Shown one piece after another: positions 52,961 to 61,574 of a stretch of DNA of 64,000 nucleotides. Within the stretch, counting starts at the first letter, position 1. Every line of letters begins with the position of its first letter. This DNA comes from Cryobacterium soli (GTDB lineage: Bacteria > Actinomycetota > Actinomycetes > Actinomycetales > Microbacteriaceae). The notes beneath the pieces were generated by a model that was given only the letters and a program-made list of their open reading frames with translations, ran no database searches and had not been told where the DNA came from. The translations under genes and the position numbers were made by a program. The stretch lies in contig NZ_CP030033.1 of NCBI RefSeq assembly GCF_003611035.1, positions 2,914,001 through 2,978,000 of the forward strand, given 5' to 3'.

Positions 52961-54112
52961 ATGTCATCCGTTGAGGCCGCTGAACGCCGCTACCGAGCAC
53001 CGTCCAGCGAGCTGGCGCGGGAAGTGCTTGTGCACGGGCCGATCCTGCGAAGCGTTCTGGCAAAGCGGTTGGGCCTGTCCTTGGCCACCCTCACCCGGCT
53101 GGCCCGCCCCCTGCTCGACGACGGACTGTTCGTGGAAGTGACCGAGGAACTCGACGGCGCCATGGGCCGACCGGCCAAGCCGCTCGATGTGCGCGCCGAG
53201 GCGCGGCAGTTCCTCGGGGTCAAGCTCACCGGCGACACCGCCGTGGCGGTCACGACCGACCTCCGCGCCGCGGAGGGGCGCCGGGCCGAACGCCCGCTGC
53301 CGAGCCACGAGCTTGACGACGTCGTGGCGGTGATCGTGGAGCTGGCCGGAGAGCTCGCGAACGAGCAGGAGTTCACGGCCATCGGCATCAGCGTGGGCGG
53401 ACAGGTCTCCGACAACCGGGTGATCGACCGGGCGCCATTCCTCGGCTGGCGCGGGGTGCCGCTGGCGGACGCCGTCGAGGCGCGGCTCGGCGTGCCGGTC
53501 ATGGTGGAGAACGATGTGGTGGCCCTCGCCGCCGCGGAGCACTGGTTCGGCCTGGGCCGCGGCTTCTCCAACTTCGCGGTGCTCACCGTGGGCGCCGGCG
53601 TGGGCTACGGGCTGGTCATGCATGACCAGGTGGTCAGTACCTCGGAGGCCGGGCTCGGTCTGGGCGGGCATTTCCCACTCGACCCCACCGGTCCGCTCTG
53701 CTTCCTGGGCCACCGGGGCTGTTCAACGGCGATGCTCACCATTCCCAGCATCCGGGCGCAGGTGGAGGTGGCCCTTGGACATCCGGTGAGCTATGCCGAG
53801 GTGCTCGAGATGGCCGCGGCCGGCCAACCGGTGGCCCTCGCGGTGCTGCGCGCCGCGGGCACTGCCCTCGGGCGGCTCATCGCGGCCGTCGCCAACCTTG
53901 CGATGGTCGAGCACGTGGTGCTCGCGGGTGAGGGTCTGGGTTTCCTCGACATCGTGCGGGGCGAGATGGATGCCGCGATTCTCGCCGACCGCGACCCGGA
54001 GGCCGCCCGGGTGGACGTGCTGCTCGACCCCAGCGGCTTCATCTCCTGGGCCCAGGGCGCCGCGGCCATCGCCATCCAGCGCACTGTAGACACCCTCGCC
54101 GCCGGCGGCTGA
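52961..54112 (+). CDS. ROK-family regulator of the alpha-galactoside operon
   Basis: 383 aa. N-terminal helix-turn-helix (LAREVLVHGPILRSVLAKRLG, LSLATLTRLARPLL) and a ROK domain with VVALAAAEHWFG and VGAGVGYGLVMHDQ. The zinc motif is degenerate: the usual CxCGxxGCxE reads CFLGHRGCSTA, so the second Cys and the Glu are gone. The catalytic ATP loop is absent, as in regulators. It likely represses the divergent GH36 operon. Confidence 0.87.
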   Translation: MSSVEAAERRYRAPSSELAREVLVHGPILRSVLAKRLGLSLATLTRLARPLLDDGLFVEVTEELDGAMGRPAKPLDVRAEARQFLGVKLTGDTAVAVTTDLRAAEGRRAERPLPSHELDDVVAVIVELAGELANEQEFTAIGISVGGQVSDNRVIDRAPFLGWRGVPLADAVEARLGVPVMVENDVVALAAAEHWFGLGRGFSNFAVLTVGAGVGYGLVMHDQVVSTSEAGLGLGGHFPLDPTGPLCFLGHRGCSTAMLTIPSIRAQVEVALGHPVSYAEVLEMAAAGQPVALAVLRAAGTALGRLIAAVANLAMVEHVVLAGEGLGFLDIVRGEMDAAILADRDPEAARVDVLLDPSGFISWAQGAAAIAIQRTVDTLAAGG

Positions 54113-54156
54113 CCTGCCCACCGGTTCGCGAGAGGTGTTTCGCGGGCTCGGCGGTG

Positions 54157-54354
54157 TCAGCGCTTGCGGGGGCCCCGACCGGATGCGCTGCGGGACGCGC
54201 GCGACGGGGTGGTGCGGGCGCGGGCCCGACGGGCATCCGCCGCTCGCAGCCGCTCGGGGTCGCCGTTGCCGCCGCCCACCCAGTAGAGAACGAACTGGGC
54301 GGCCTCGGTGAGGGCCGCAGTGCATCGGTGGCTGACTCGCACAAGGAGGTTCAT
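54157..54354 (-). CDS. Small basic protein of unknown function
   Basis: 65 aa, MNLLVRVSHRCTAALTEAAQ at the N-terminus and a very Arg-rich end (RRARARTTPSRASRSASG). A short amphipathic helix then a basic tail could bind nucleic acid or membrane. No family recognised, no clear ribosome site. It may not be expressed. Located between the ROK regulator and repeat A. Confidence 0.4.
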   Translation of the reverse strand: MNLLVRVSHRCTAALTEAAQFVLYWVGGGNGDPERLRAADARRARARTTPSRASRSASGRGPRKR

Positions 54355-54375
54355 GCGGCCACCCTAGCGGTCCCA

Positions 54376-54448
54376 CCCGCCCGCGAACCGTGAGAAAAGC
54401 ACCTCAAAATGCGCTTTTTCGGCACTTCTGTCACCGTTCGCGGGCGGG
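54376..54448. repeat. Palindromic repeat, copy A
   Basis: Arms CCCGCCCGCGAACCGTGA (54376-54393) and TCACCGTTCGCGGGCGGG (54431-54448) differ at one position; the loop has its own AAAAGC/GCTTTT pair. Shares the core CGAACYGTGAG and a CCTCAA box with copies B and C. Sits just after the hydroxyacid dehydrogenase stop and may also act as its terminator. Confidence 0.75.
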
Positions 54449-54453
54449 GGAGG

Positions 54454-55536
54454 CTAGTAGAACTCGACGGTGTCGACGATGTTGAGCAGGGGTCGACCGT
54501 CGAGGAAACGGGTGGCATTCTCGGCGAACAGCTCGGCGATACGGCGTTCCTCGCCGGCGTCCAGGGCCGCCGTGTGCGGGCTGACGAGCACATTCGGCAG
54601 GTCCCAGAGCGGGCTGCTCGGGGGCAGGGGTTCGCTGGCGAACACATCGAGCGCGGCGAAGCCGACCTGCCCGTTCTGCAGGGCCACGGTGAGGGCGGCC
54701 TCATCGATGACGGTGCCGCGGCCCACGTTCACGACGGTCACGCCGGGCGTGGCGGCGGCGAAGACGGCCGCGCCCACGAGTCCGTCGGTGGCGGCGGTGC
54801 CCGGCAGCGAGACCACGATGGCGTCGGCCCGGCCGGCGTGCTCGGCGAGGTCGTCGATCGAGACATACTCATCGACGTGCTCCACGGTGCTGCTGCTGCC
54901 GGGGCGGCGGGTGCCGATCACGTGCATGCCGAGGGCCTTGCTGAGGCGGGCGATTTCCTGACCGATGCCGCCCAGCCCCACCAGGAGCACGGTCTGTTCG
55001 CGCACCTGGCCGAGCGGTCGGCGGGCCGGCCACTCGTGCTTCCGTTGCTGCAGCTGCAGCTGCGGCAGCCGTTTGGCGCCGGCGAGGATGCCGAACAGGG
55101 CGAACTCCGCCAGTGGGCCACCGTGCACACCGGCCGAGGTGGTGAAGGCCACCCGGGTGAGGTCATCGTCGGCGAGGTCGGCCGACTTCACCTGGGCGCC
55201 GCCGCCGGCGGCCATCAACTGCACCCAGCGCAGCTTCGGGTTGGCCGTTACCGTGCGACGGAGGGCAGCCGGGTCCACATCCGGGATGCCGTAGAGCACG
55301 TCGGCGGAGTCCACGAGGGTCTCGAACTCGGCCTGCTGGGCCGGGGTACGCGCAAACGCCGGGTCGCCGCGGTAGTCGGCCGGATGCCGCATGGGCGGCA
55401 ACAGGCTCTGGTCCCGAATGAGGTCGATGCGTGGTTCCGCCCGCTCGATCAGTCGGCAGAGCTCCTCCGAGAGCGGGGAGGCTACGACGACACGGAGGGC
55501 CGGGGAGACCGGGGGAGAGGTGGTGGGGGTGGTCAT
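54454..55536 (-). CDS. D-2-hydroxyacid dehydrogenase
   Basis: 360 aa. NAD loop VGLGGIGQEIARLSKALG, IVVSLPGTAATDGLVGA, NVGRGTVIDEAAL (catalytic-Arg region ahead), and LVSPHTAALD near the C-terminus, where a catalytic His-type segment is expected. Reduces a 2-keto acid or oxidises a D-2-hydroxyacid. Last gene of a three-gene sugar-acid operon; overlaps the kinase stop by 4 nt (ATGA). Confidence 0.88.
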   Translation of the reverse strand: MTTPTTSPPVSPALRVVVASPLSEELCRLIERAEPRIDLIRDQSLLPPMRHPADYRGDPAFARTPAQQAEFETLVDSADVLYGIPDVDPAALRRTVTANPKLRWVQLMAAGGGAQVKSADLADDDLTRVAFTTSAGVHGGPLAEFALFGILAGAKRLPQLQLQQRKHEWPARRPLGQVREQTVLLVGLGGIGQEIARLSKALGMHVIGTRRPGSSSTVEHVDEYVSIDDLAEHAGRADAIVVSLPGTAATDGLVGAAVFAAATPGVTVVNVGRGTVIDEAALTVALQNGQVGFAALDVFASEPLPPSSPLWDLPNVLVSPHTAALDAGEERRIAELFAENATRFLDGRPLLNIVDTVEFY

Positions 55537-56561
55537 ACTGAGGCCCTTTCTGCGGGGGTGGTGTCGTGGATACGAGTCTGGTCGGTGGCGGCGAGGAATG
55601 CGTCGAGGCCGGCGCGGTCGGGCAGTCCCTCCTGGTCGCCGTGGCTGGTCGTGGCGATGGCGCCCACCGCCGCTGCGCGGCTGAGCCACTCCGGTGCGGG
55701 CCGGCCGTCCAGGGCGGCGCTGATGAACCCGGCCGCGAAGCCGTCGCCGGCTCCGACGGTGTCCACCGGGCGCACCGGGAACGGCGGGCAGAGAACGTGC
55801 TGACCGTCGTGGGTGAACAGTTCGGCGCCGGCCGCGCCGGTTTTCACCGCCACGGTCCGTACACCGCGATCGAGGTACCAGCGGGCAACGCCGGCCGGGG
55901 TGGTCGCTCCGGTGAGGATCCGGCCCTCGGGCAGGCCCGGCAGGACCCAGTCGGCCTGCAGCGCCAGATCGTTGACGGTGCGCACCATGGTGGCGGTATC
56001 TGGCCAGAGCGCCGGGCGCAGGTTGGGGTCCACGCTCACGGTGGCGCCGGATTGCCGCGCGGCGGCCACGGCCTGCGCGGCCAGTGCGCGCGGCCCCTCG
56101 CCGAGCGCGAGCGGGATGCCGGTGAGGTGTAGGTGCCTGGCGCGCCGCAGGTAGGCATCCGTTGCCGTCGTCGGGCCCATGCCGCGCGCGGCGGAATGCG
56201 CCCGGAAGTACACGACGGTGGGGTCGTCGCCGTCGCCGGTGCGGTTCTTGAGTTGGAAACCTGTGGGCGCGGTGGCATCGACGCTGACCTGGCCGTCGTC
56301 GATGCCGAGCTGTCGCAGACGGGCCTGCGCGAACTCGCCGAACGGGTCGGCGCCGAGACGGGTGAGAAAGCCCACCCGGTGGCCGAGCCGGGTCAGGCCC
56401 ACCGCCACGTTGAACTCCGCCCCGGCCAGCCGGCGCGTGAAATGCTCGGCGCTGGCCAGGGCGCCCGGCGCGTCTGCCACGAACATGGCCATGATCTCGC
56501 CGAGCGTGACGACGTCCAGTTCGGGGGCTGGAGCGGGCAGGCGAAGCGTCGCGGTGTTCAT
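55533..56561 (-). CDS. PfkB-family kinase, 2-keto-3-deoxygluconate kinase-like
   Basis: 342 aa. N-terminal VTLGEIMAMFVADAPGAL and AGAEFNVAVGLTRLG are typical of KDG kinases, and VDTVGAGDGFAAGF is the PfkB anion-hole/catalytic Asp motif. It would phosphorylate 2-keto-3-deoxy-sugar acid with ATP. Between the FAH-family hydrolase and the hydroxyacid dehydrogenase, both overlapped by 4 nt, so all three are made together. Confidence 0.88.
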   Translation of the reverse strand: MNTATLRLPAPAPELDVVTLGEIMAMFVADAPGALASAEHFTRRLAGAEFNVAVGLTRLGHRVGFLTRLGADPFGEFAQARLRQLGIDDGQVSVDATAPTGFQLKNRTGDGDDPTVVYFRAHSAARGMGPTTATDAYLRRARHLHLTGIPLALGEGPRALAAQAVAAARQSGATVSVDPNLRPALWPDTATMVRTVNDLALQADWVLPGLPEGRILTGATTPAGVARWYLDRGVRTVAVKTGAAGAELFTHDGQHVLCPPFPVRPVDTVGAGDGFAAGFISAALDGRPAPEWLSRAAAVGAIATTSHGDQEGLPDRAGLDAFLAATDQTRIHDTTPAERASV

Positions 56562-57331
56562 GCGGGGACCTTCCGGTAGTGCTCGAGCAGGCCGACGGGT
56601 TGGCTGGCGCCGATGACCGGGTTCTGCAGGGTGAGCCCGGCCACGGTGACGGTGACCTGCCCGCCCGGGCGGAGTTCGGCATCGGCTCCAGGGGCCCCGG
56701 TGAGAATCACGTCGCCGGGCTGCAGGGTGGTGATGCTGCTCAGGTAGACGATGATCTCGGCGAAGCCACGGGCCAGCGCCGTGGTCGTGGTGCGGGAGAC
56801 CGGCGCGCCGTCGAGGTCCAGGCGGATGTCGGCCTCGACGGGCAGCTCGGTATCGATCACGGGGCCGAGCGGCGTGAACCCGTCGAAGCCCTTGCCCGCC
56901 AGCCACAGGGAGTCCTGCGCCTGCATGTCCCGTGCTGTCACGTCGTTGGCGGCGGTGTAGCCCAGCACCACCTCGAGCGCATCGGCGAGGGTGCGGTGAC
57001 GCGCCGGCCTGCCGATCACCAGCGCCACTTCGGCCTCCGCCACGACCGGTCCGATTCCCTGCGGCACCGGAATGGGGTCGCCGGGGCCGATGGCAGCGTG
57101 CCCCGGCTTGAGGAACGCCTGGGGCGGCAGCATCCGGTCGGCCGGCCCGGTGTTGTGCGCCATGCCGTAGATGGTGCCCGGCCGCACCGGTGCCAGCAGT
57201 AGGTGCGGGGTGAAGGGCAGCTGCACTCCCGTGGGCCGCAGATCGGTCAGACCGTGCACCAGCAGCAGCACGTCACCGTGCACGATTCCGTGCCGGGGTC
57301 CGCCCCCGGTGGCCACCCGCGCGATCAGCAC
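56558..57331 (-). CDS. Fumarylacetoacetate hydrolase-family protein
   Basis: 257 aa. EAEVALVIGRPARHR gives two metal-ligand Glu; GYTAANDVTARDMQ the third (Asp) ligand; KGFDGFTPLGPVI and ILTGAPGADA are the family blocks. Members of this group act on 2-keto-3-deoxy acids (dehydratase or hydrolase). With KDG-kinase-like and hydroxyacid dehydrogenase partners it suggests sugar-acid breakdown. GTG start at 57331, divergent with iclR across a 38-nt gap. Confidence 0.87.
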   Translation of the reverse strand: MLIARVATGGGPRHGIVHGDVLLLVHGLTDLRPTGVQLPFTPHLLLAPVRPGTIYGMAHNTGPADRMLPPQAFLKPGHAAIGPGDPIPVPQGIGPVVAEAEVALVIGRPARHRTLADALEVVLGYTAANDVTARDMQAQDSLWLAGKGFDGFTPLGPVIDTELPVEADIRLDLDGAPVSRTTTTALARGFAEIIVYLSSITTLQPGDVILTGAPGADAELRPGGQVTVTVAGLTLQNPVIGASQPVGLLEHYRKVPA

Positions 57332-57357
57332 GGCGCGCCTGCCCAGACGGATGCCGG

Positions 57358-57363
57358 TACGAT
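57358..57363 (+). promoter_or_regulatory. -10 box of the iclR gene (leaderless)
   Basis: TACGAT ends 7 nt before GTG 57370, within a 38-nt divergent gap too short for a normal leader. Confidence 0.55.
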
Positions 57364-57369
57364 CGACGC

Positions 57370-58146
57370 GTGACGACCGGTGACACCGACACGGTGGGCA
57401 AGGACATGGTGGGCAAGGCTCTGAGCCTGCTGACCGTGCTCGGCCCGCACCCCGACGGGGCCACCCTGTCGGACCTGGCGCGCTGGACCGGCTACCCGGT
57501 GACCACGACGCACCGGCTGCTCGGCTCGCTGGTGCGCGACGAATTCGTGAGTTTCAACCCGGAGACCAAGCTCTACAGCCTGGGGCTGCGCCTGTTCCAG
57601 CTCGGCGCCGCGGTGTCCAGCGCCCACGGCTTCCAGGGCGTGGCCCTGCCCGTGCTGCGCACGCTGTCCCGCGCCACCGGAGAAGCCAGTCTGATGTCGG
57701 TTCTCGACGGTGAACACCAGCTCTACATCCACCACATCGAGGCGCGCCACCACGTCGGTGTGCGCGGCGAGACCGGCAAGCTCGGCCCGCTGCACTGCAC
57801 CTCGATGGGCAAGGTGCTCATAGCCTTCGCCGACTGGGAAACCCGCGACCACCTGGTCACCTCGCTCCCGCTGGAGCGGTTCACCACCCGCACCATCACC
57901 GACAGGGCGGCGTTCGCGGCCGAGATCGCACGGGTGCGCTCGCAGGGCTTCGCGGTCTCCAATGAGGAGCACGAGGAGGGCATCGTGACGGTGGGCGTTC
58001 CCGTGCTGGACGCCATGGGCATCGCGGTGGCCGCCCTCTCGGTGCCGTCTCCGGCCTACCGCACCACGGTGGAGCAGGCCATGCAGTTCCTCGGCCCGCT
58101 GCGCGATGCCGCCGCGGAGCTGGCCGTTCTGCTGCCCCGGCGCTGA
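57370..58146 (+). CDS. IclR-family regulator (KdgR type)
   Basis: 258 aa. KALSLLTVLGPHPDGATLSD, TGYPVTTTHRLLGSLVRDEF form the winged helix; CTSMGKVLIAF and EEGIVTVGVPVLD belong to the IclR effector domain. Probably controls the divergent sugar-acid operon and perhaps the transporter gene convergent with it, responding to a keto-deoxy sugar acid (inference). Confidence 0.9.
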   Translation: MTTGDTDTVGKDMVGKALSLLTVLGPHPDGATLSDLARWTGYPVTTTHRLLGSLVRDEFVSFNPETKLYSLGLRLFQLGAAVSSAHGFQGVALPVLRTLSRATGEASLMSVLDGEHQLYIHHIEARHHVGVRGETGKLGPLHCTSMGKVLIAFADWETRDHLVTSLPLERFTTRTITDRAAFAAEIARVRSQGFAVSNEEHEEGIVTVGVPVLDAMGIAVAALSVPSPAYRTTVEQAMQFLGPLRDAAAELAVLLPRR

Positions 58147-58171
58147 GCGCACCGTACCGATCGGGTCGCGG

Positions 58172-59599
58172 TCAGGCACGAGAAGTTCCGACGGGGACGG
58201 ACGCGGGGGTTGCGGCGGCCGCAGGGGTGCGAACCGCGTCGTCGAGGGCATCCGTCTCGAGGTCGAGGTCACGGCCCCTGGTCTCCGGCGTGATGAAGGT
58301 GACGGCGATGGTCACGCCGGTCAGCAGGAGCAGGTAGGCCGCAAGCGGTACCCAGCTGTCGGCGAACCAGGCCAAGAGCAGCGCGCCCACTAGCGGCACC
58401 AGGCCGCCGGCGATGACGGCGGAGAACTCGCGGGCCACCGAGACGCCGGTGTACCGGTGCCGGGAGCCGAACAGCTCGGGCATCAGGGCGCCCTGGGCGC
58501 CGAACATGCCCCAGGTGCCGATGCCGAGCGCCACCGAGATGGCCGCCACGGTGGCGACGACGTTGCCGGTTGAGAGGATCCACCACACCGGCACGGCGAT
58601 CACGAACTGGAAGATCGCGAACCCGCGGTACACCCGGACCCGGCCGAACCTGTCACTGAGCAGCCCGGCGACGGGCACGGTGATCGCACCGACGGCGGCG
58701 GCGAACACCAGCGAAATGGCGCCGATCGGCCCGGCGGTGACCGACGAGCCCAGCGCGACGGTGACGACGTAGCTGATGGCGAGCACCTGGTAGATCGAGG
58801 AGCCACCGTTTTCGGCCATGCGCAGACCCATGCCGATCAGCACGGTCTTCCGCGAGGTACGCAGCAGGTTGCGCAGGGGCTTGTCCTGAACCTGCTCGTG
58901 GGCCTTGAGCTTCGAGAACGAAGGCGACTCCTTGAGCTTGAGCCGGATGTACACGGCCACGCCGATGAGGATCGCGCTGGCCAGGAACGGAATGCGCCAC
59001 AGGCCGTCCAGCACGACCTGCTGGCTGGGAATGAGCAGCAGGAAGAAGACCAGCGCCGCGATCACGGTGCCGATCTGGATGCCCATGAACGGCAGCGAGG
59101 CGAAGAAGCCGCGGCGGTGTCGGGGCGCGTATTCGGTCATCAGCGTGGCCGCGCCCGCCTGTTCGGCGCCGGCCCCGAAGCCCTGCAGGATACGCAGCAC
59201 GATGAGCAGGATCGGCGCCAGGATGCCGACCTGGTCGTAGGTGGGCAGCAGGCCCATCGCGGTGCTGGCCCCACCCATCAAGAGCACGGTGAGCAGCAGC
59301 ACCGACTTGCGGCCGATGCGGTCGCCGAGCGATCCGAAGAACAGGCCGCCGAGGGGGCGGACCGCGAAGCCGATGAAGTAGGTGGCAAACGCCAGGATGC
59401 GTCCGGTGGTGGGGTCGCTGTCGGTGAAGAACAGTTCGCTGAAGATGAGTGCCGACGCCAGGCTGTAGAGCGCGAAGTCGTAGTACTCCAGAGCGCTGCC
59501 CAGCGAGCTGGCCCAGCCGGCCCGGCGCAGATCCGCCTCGGAGATGCTCGAGTCCGCGGTGCGGGGTGGCGCGGCCGGAGCGGGGGTTGACGATGACAT
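58172..59599 (-). CDS. MFS transporter, metabolite:H+ symporter (MHS) type
   Basis: 475 aa, 12 membrane helices. FGSLGDRIGRKSVLLLTVL is the MFS loop 2-3 motif; TLMTEYAPRHRRGFFASLPF and ARSF-like MHS segments (GALMPELFGSRHRYTGVS) are present. MHS permeases import organic acids, shikimate or betaine-type compounds. Convergent to iclR, probably imports the sugar acid used by the operon at 54.4-57.3 kb. GAGAGG ribosome site. Confidence 0.88.
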   Translation of the reverse strand: MSSSTPAPAAPPRTADSSISEADLRRAGWASSLGSALEYYDFALYSLASALIFSELFFTDSDPTTGRILAFATYFIGFAVRPLGGLFFGSLGDRIGRKSVLLLTVLLMGGASTAMGLLPTYDQVGILAPILLIVLRILQGFGAGAEQAGAATLMTEYAPRHRRGFFASLPFMGIQIGTVIAALVFFLLLIPSQQVVLDGLWRIPFLASAILIGVAVYIRLKLKESPSFSKLKAHEQVQDKPLRNLLRTSRKTVLIGMGLRMAENGGSSIYQVLAISYVVTVALGSSVTAGPIGAISLVFAAAVGAITVPVAGLLSDRFGRVRVYRGFAIFQFVIAVPVWWILSTGNVVATVAAISVALGIGTWGMFGAQGALMPELFGSRHRYTGVSVAREFSAVIAGGLVPLVGALLLAWFADSWVPLAAYLLLLTGVTIAVTFITPETRGRDLDLETDALDDAVRTPAAAATPASVPVGTSRA

Positions 59600-59735
59600 G
59601 GAGACCTCTCTGTCTGTTGTCTGAATCCAGTGTGCGGAATCTGCTCGTTGAGCGTGCGACCGGTGACCGGCGCGGGATCAGAATCACACAGTGTTTCCAC
59701 CATGTGGGTGAGCTTTCCGCGATACGGAAAGCAAG

Positions 59736-59798
59736 ATCTCACGAACCGTGAGATAAGTCCCCTCAACCGTGGGTTTGAGGTGCTGTGCTCACGGTTCG
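59736..59798. repeat. Palindromic repeat, copy B
   Basis: CGAACCGTGAG (59742-59752) and CTCACGGTTCG (59788-59798) are perfect inverted arms; CCTCAA-CCGTGGGT-TTGAGG (59761-59780) forms an inner hairpin. A local palindrome ATCTCACG-AAC-CGTGAGAT spans 59736-59754. It lies between the MFS and TetR genes and could also serve as TetR operator. Confidence 0.75.
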
Positions 59799-59809
59799 CG
59801 GAAGGTCGG

Positions 59810-59815
59810 TAGCCT
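59810..59815 (+). promoter_or_regulatory. -10 box of the tetR gene (leaderless)
   Basis: TAGCCT ends 7 nt before ATG 59822, directly after repeat B. Confidence 0.5.
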
Positions 59816-59821
59816 GGGGCA

Positions 59822-60400
59822 ATGGCGAGCGTGGGCAGGTACCCGAAGGGCGTGGCAAAGCGTGCCGAGATACTGGAGACCGCGCTGGCGCTCGTGGCCC
59901 GCAACGGCTTCCGCCAGACCTCGGTGCGGGACATCGCGGCGGCCGTGGGGCTCACGCAGGCCGGACTGCTGCACTACTTCGAGTCCAAGGACGACCTCTG
60001 GGTGGCCATTCTGCGCACCAGGGACGCGATCGACGAGGCGAAGGACCCGGACGATCCCGACCCGGCGGCCACCTATGCGGCACTGATCCGGCACAACGCA
60101 GAGGTGCCAGGGCTCGTGCAGATGTTCGCCAATCTGTCGGCCGCGGCGGCGACCGATCCTGGGCATCCGGCCCACGAGTATTTTCGGCAGCGGTACGCGC
60201 AGTCCCGGGCCACCATCGCGGCGGGGCTGCGGCGGATGCAGGAATCCGGGCGGCTCGACACCACGGTCGACCCCGAGATGTTCGCGTCCATCCTGATGGC
60301 GGTCAGCGACGGCATGCAGGTGCAGTGGATGTTCGATGAGACGCGCGACATGGGTGCCCATGTCGAGGCCGTTATCGCGCTACTCCGCCGCGAACTGTGA
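59822..60400 (+). CDS. TetR-family regulator
   Basis: 192 aa. RAEILETALALVARNGFRQT, DIAAAVGLTQAGLLHYFESK is the helix-turn-helix (LLHYF). The stop codon lies inside repeat C. Divergent from the MFS gene and convergent with the oxidoreductase gene; the perfect palindrome at 59736-59754, 68 nt upstream, is a candidate site for control of both. Confidence 0.88.
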   Translation: MASVGRYPKGVAKRAEILETALALVARNGFRQTSVRDIAAAVGLTQAGLLHYFESKDDLWVAILRTRDAIDEAKDPDDPDPAATYAALIRHNAEVPGLVQMFANLSAAAATDPGHPAHEYFRQRYAQSRATIAAGLRRMQESGRLDTTVDPEMFASILMAVSDGMQVQWMFDETRDMGAHVEAVIALLRREL

Positions 60401-60454
60401 GCTGAACCCCGAAAAGCCAAGCCGGGTTGAGGGGGCTCAGGCCACAGTTCGCGG
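60388..60454. repeat. Palindromic repeat, copy C
   Basis: CCGCGAACTGTG (60388-60399) and CACAGTTCGCGG (60443-60454) are perfect inverted arms; inner TGAACCC/GGGTTGA. Read on the other strand it contains CCCCTCAACC like copy B. It includes the TetR stop and separates two convergent genes, so it may end transcription. Confidence 0.75.
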
Positions 60455-60467
60455 GCGGCGGAGCGGC

Positions 60468-61574
60468 CTACAGGGTGGCCGCGGCGGGATCCCAGTCCTC
60501 GGCCAGCGGTGTCGGCTTCGTGATCCTCGACGTCACGTCCACCATGCTGCCGGTCTCGGCGGCTTCGGAGACGGCCAGCAGCACGTCGAGCACGTGCGCC
60601 GCGATCGCCCCGCTGGCACGCTCTGGAGCTCCGGCGCGGATCGACCGGGCCAGATCGAGCACGCCGGAGCCGCGACCGTAGGTGGAGCCGACCGGGGTGA
60701 TCGTGCTGGGTTCCTCCTGGCCGAACCGCCACAGGGTGGACTCGCCCTCGAAGGTGTTCGGGTCTGGCAGCACGATCGTGCCGTCGGTGCCGCTGATCTC
60801 GACGAAGCCCATCCGGGGCAGGGCGTTCTGGAAGCTGAACGTGGACTGCGCGGACTGGCCGCTCTCGAAGGAGAGCACGGCGGCATGGTGCGTGGGCACC
60901 TCGACGGGGAACTCGGTGCCGGCCCTCGGGCCGCTGCCGATGGTGCGGACGGCGCTGGACTTCGACGACACCGCACCGACCCGGCTGGCGGAGCCGAAGG
61001 CGTGCACCAGGGTCGTGACGTAGTACGGCCCCATGTCGAAGAGCGGACCGGCGCCGTAGGCGAAGAGGAACTCCGGGTTCGGGTGCCAGGCGTCGGGGCC
61101 GGGCACGTGGAACATCGTGGTGGCCGTCAGCGGTTCGCCGATGTCGCCGCGAGCGATCGCGCGCATGGCCGTCTGGATGCCAGCGCCCAGCACGGTGTCC
61201 GGCGCACAGGCGACCCGGAGGCCGGCGGCGTCGGCCGTGGCCAGCAGCGCCGCGCCGGACTCGTGGTCAAGGGCCAGCGGCTTCTCACTCCACACGTGTT
61301 TGCCGGCGGCGATGATCTGCTGCCCCACCGCGGTATGCACGGCGGGGATGGTGAGGTTCACCACGATCTCGATGTCGTCCCTGGCCAGCAGCGCGTCGAC
61401 CGAGCCGTGGCCGGGCACCCCGTAGGCCTCCGCCTGCGCCTGGGCGCGGGCAAGGTCGAGGTCCGCGACGAAGAGCACGTCGAGGTCGGCGAACGCCGTC
61501 ATGTTCTCCAGGTAGGTGCCGCTGATGACGCCGGCGCCGATGACGCCGACGCCGACGCGTCCCGTGCGGCTCAC
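60468..61574 (-). CDS. Gfo/Idh/MocA-family oxidoreductase
   Basis: 368 aa. VGVIGAGVISGTYLENM dinucleotide-binding loop, VWSEKPLALD (catalytic Lys in EKP), and a C-terminal beta-sheet domain. NAD(P)-dependent sugar or inositol dehydrogenase. GTG 61574 overlaps the stop of the isomerase gene by 4 nt, so both enzymes act in one pathway, such as oxidation-isomerisation of a sugar; exact substrate unknown. Confidence 0.9.
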   Translation of the reverse strand: MSRTGRVGVGVIGAGVISGTYLENMTAFADLDVLFVADLDLARAQAQAEAYGVPGHGSVDALLARDDIEIVVNLTIPAVHTAVGQQIIAAGKHVWSEKPLALDHESGAALLATADAAGLRVACAPDTVLGAGIQTAMRAIARGDIGEPLTATTMFHVPGPDAWHPNPEFLFAYGAGPLFDMGPYYVTTLVHAFGSASRVGAVSSKSSAVRTIGSGPRAGTEFPVEVPTHHAAVLSFESGQSAQSTFSFQNALPRMGFVEISGTDGTIVLPDPNTFEGESTLWRFGQEEPSTITPVGSTYGRGSGVLDLARSIRAGAPERASGAIAAHVLDVLLAVSEAAETGSMVDVTSRITKPTPLAEDWDPAAATL

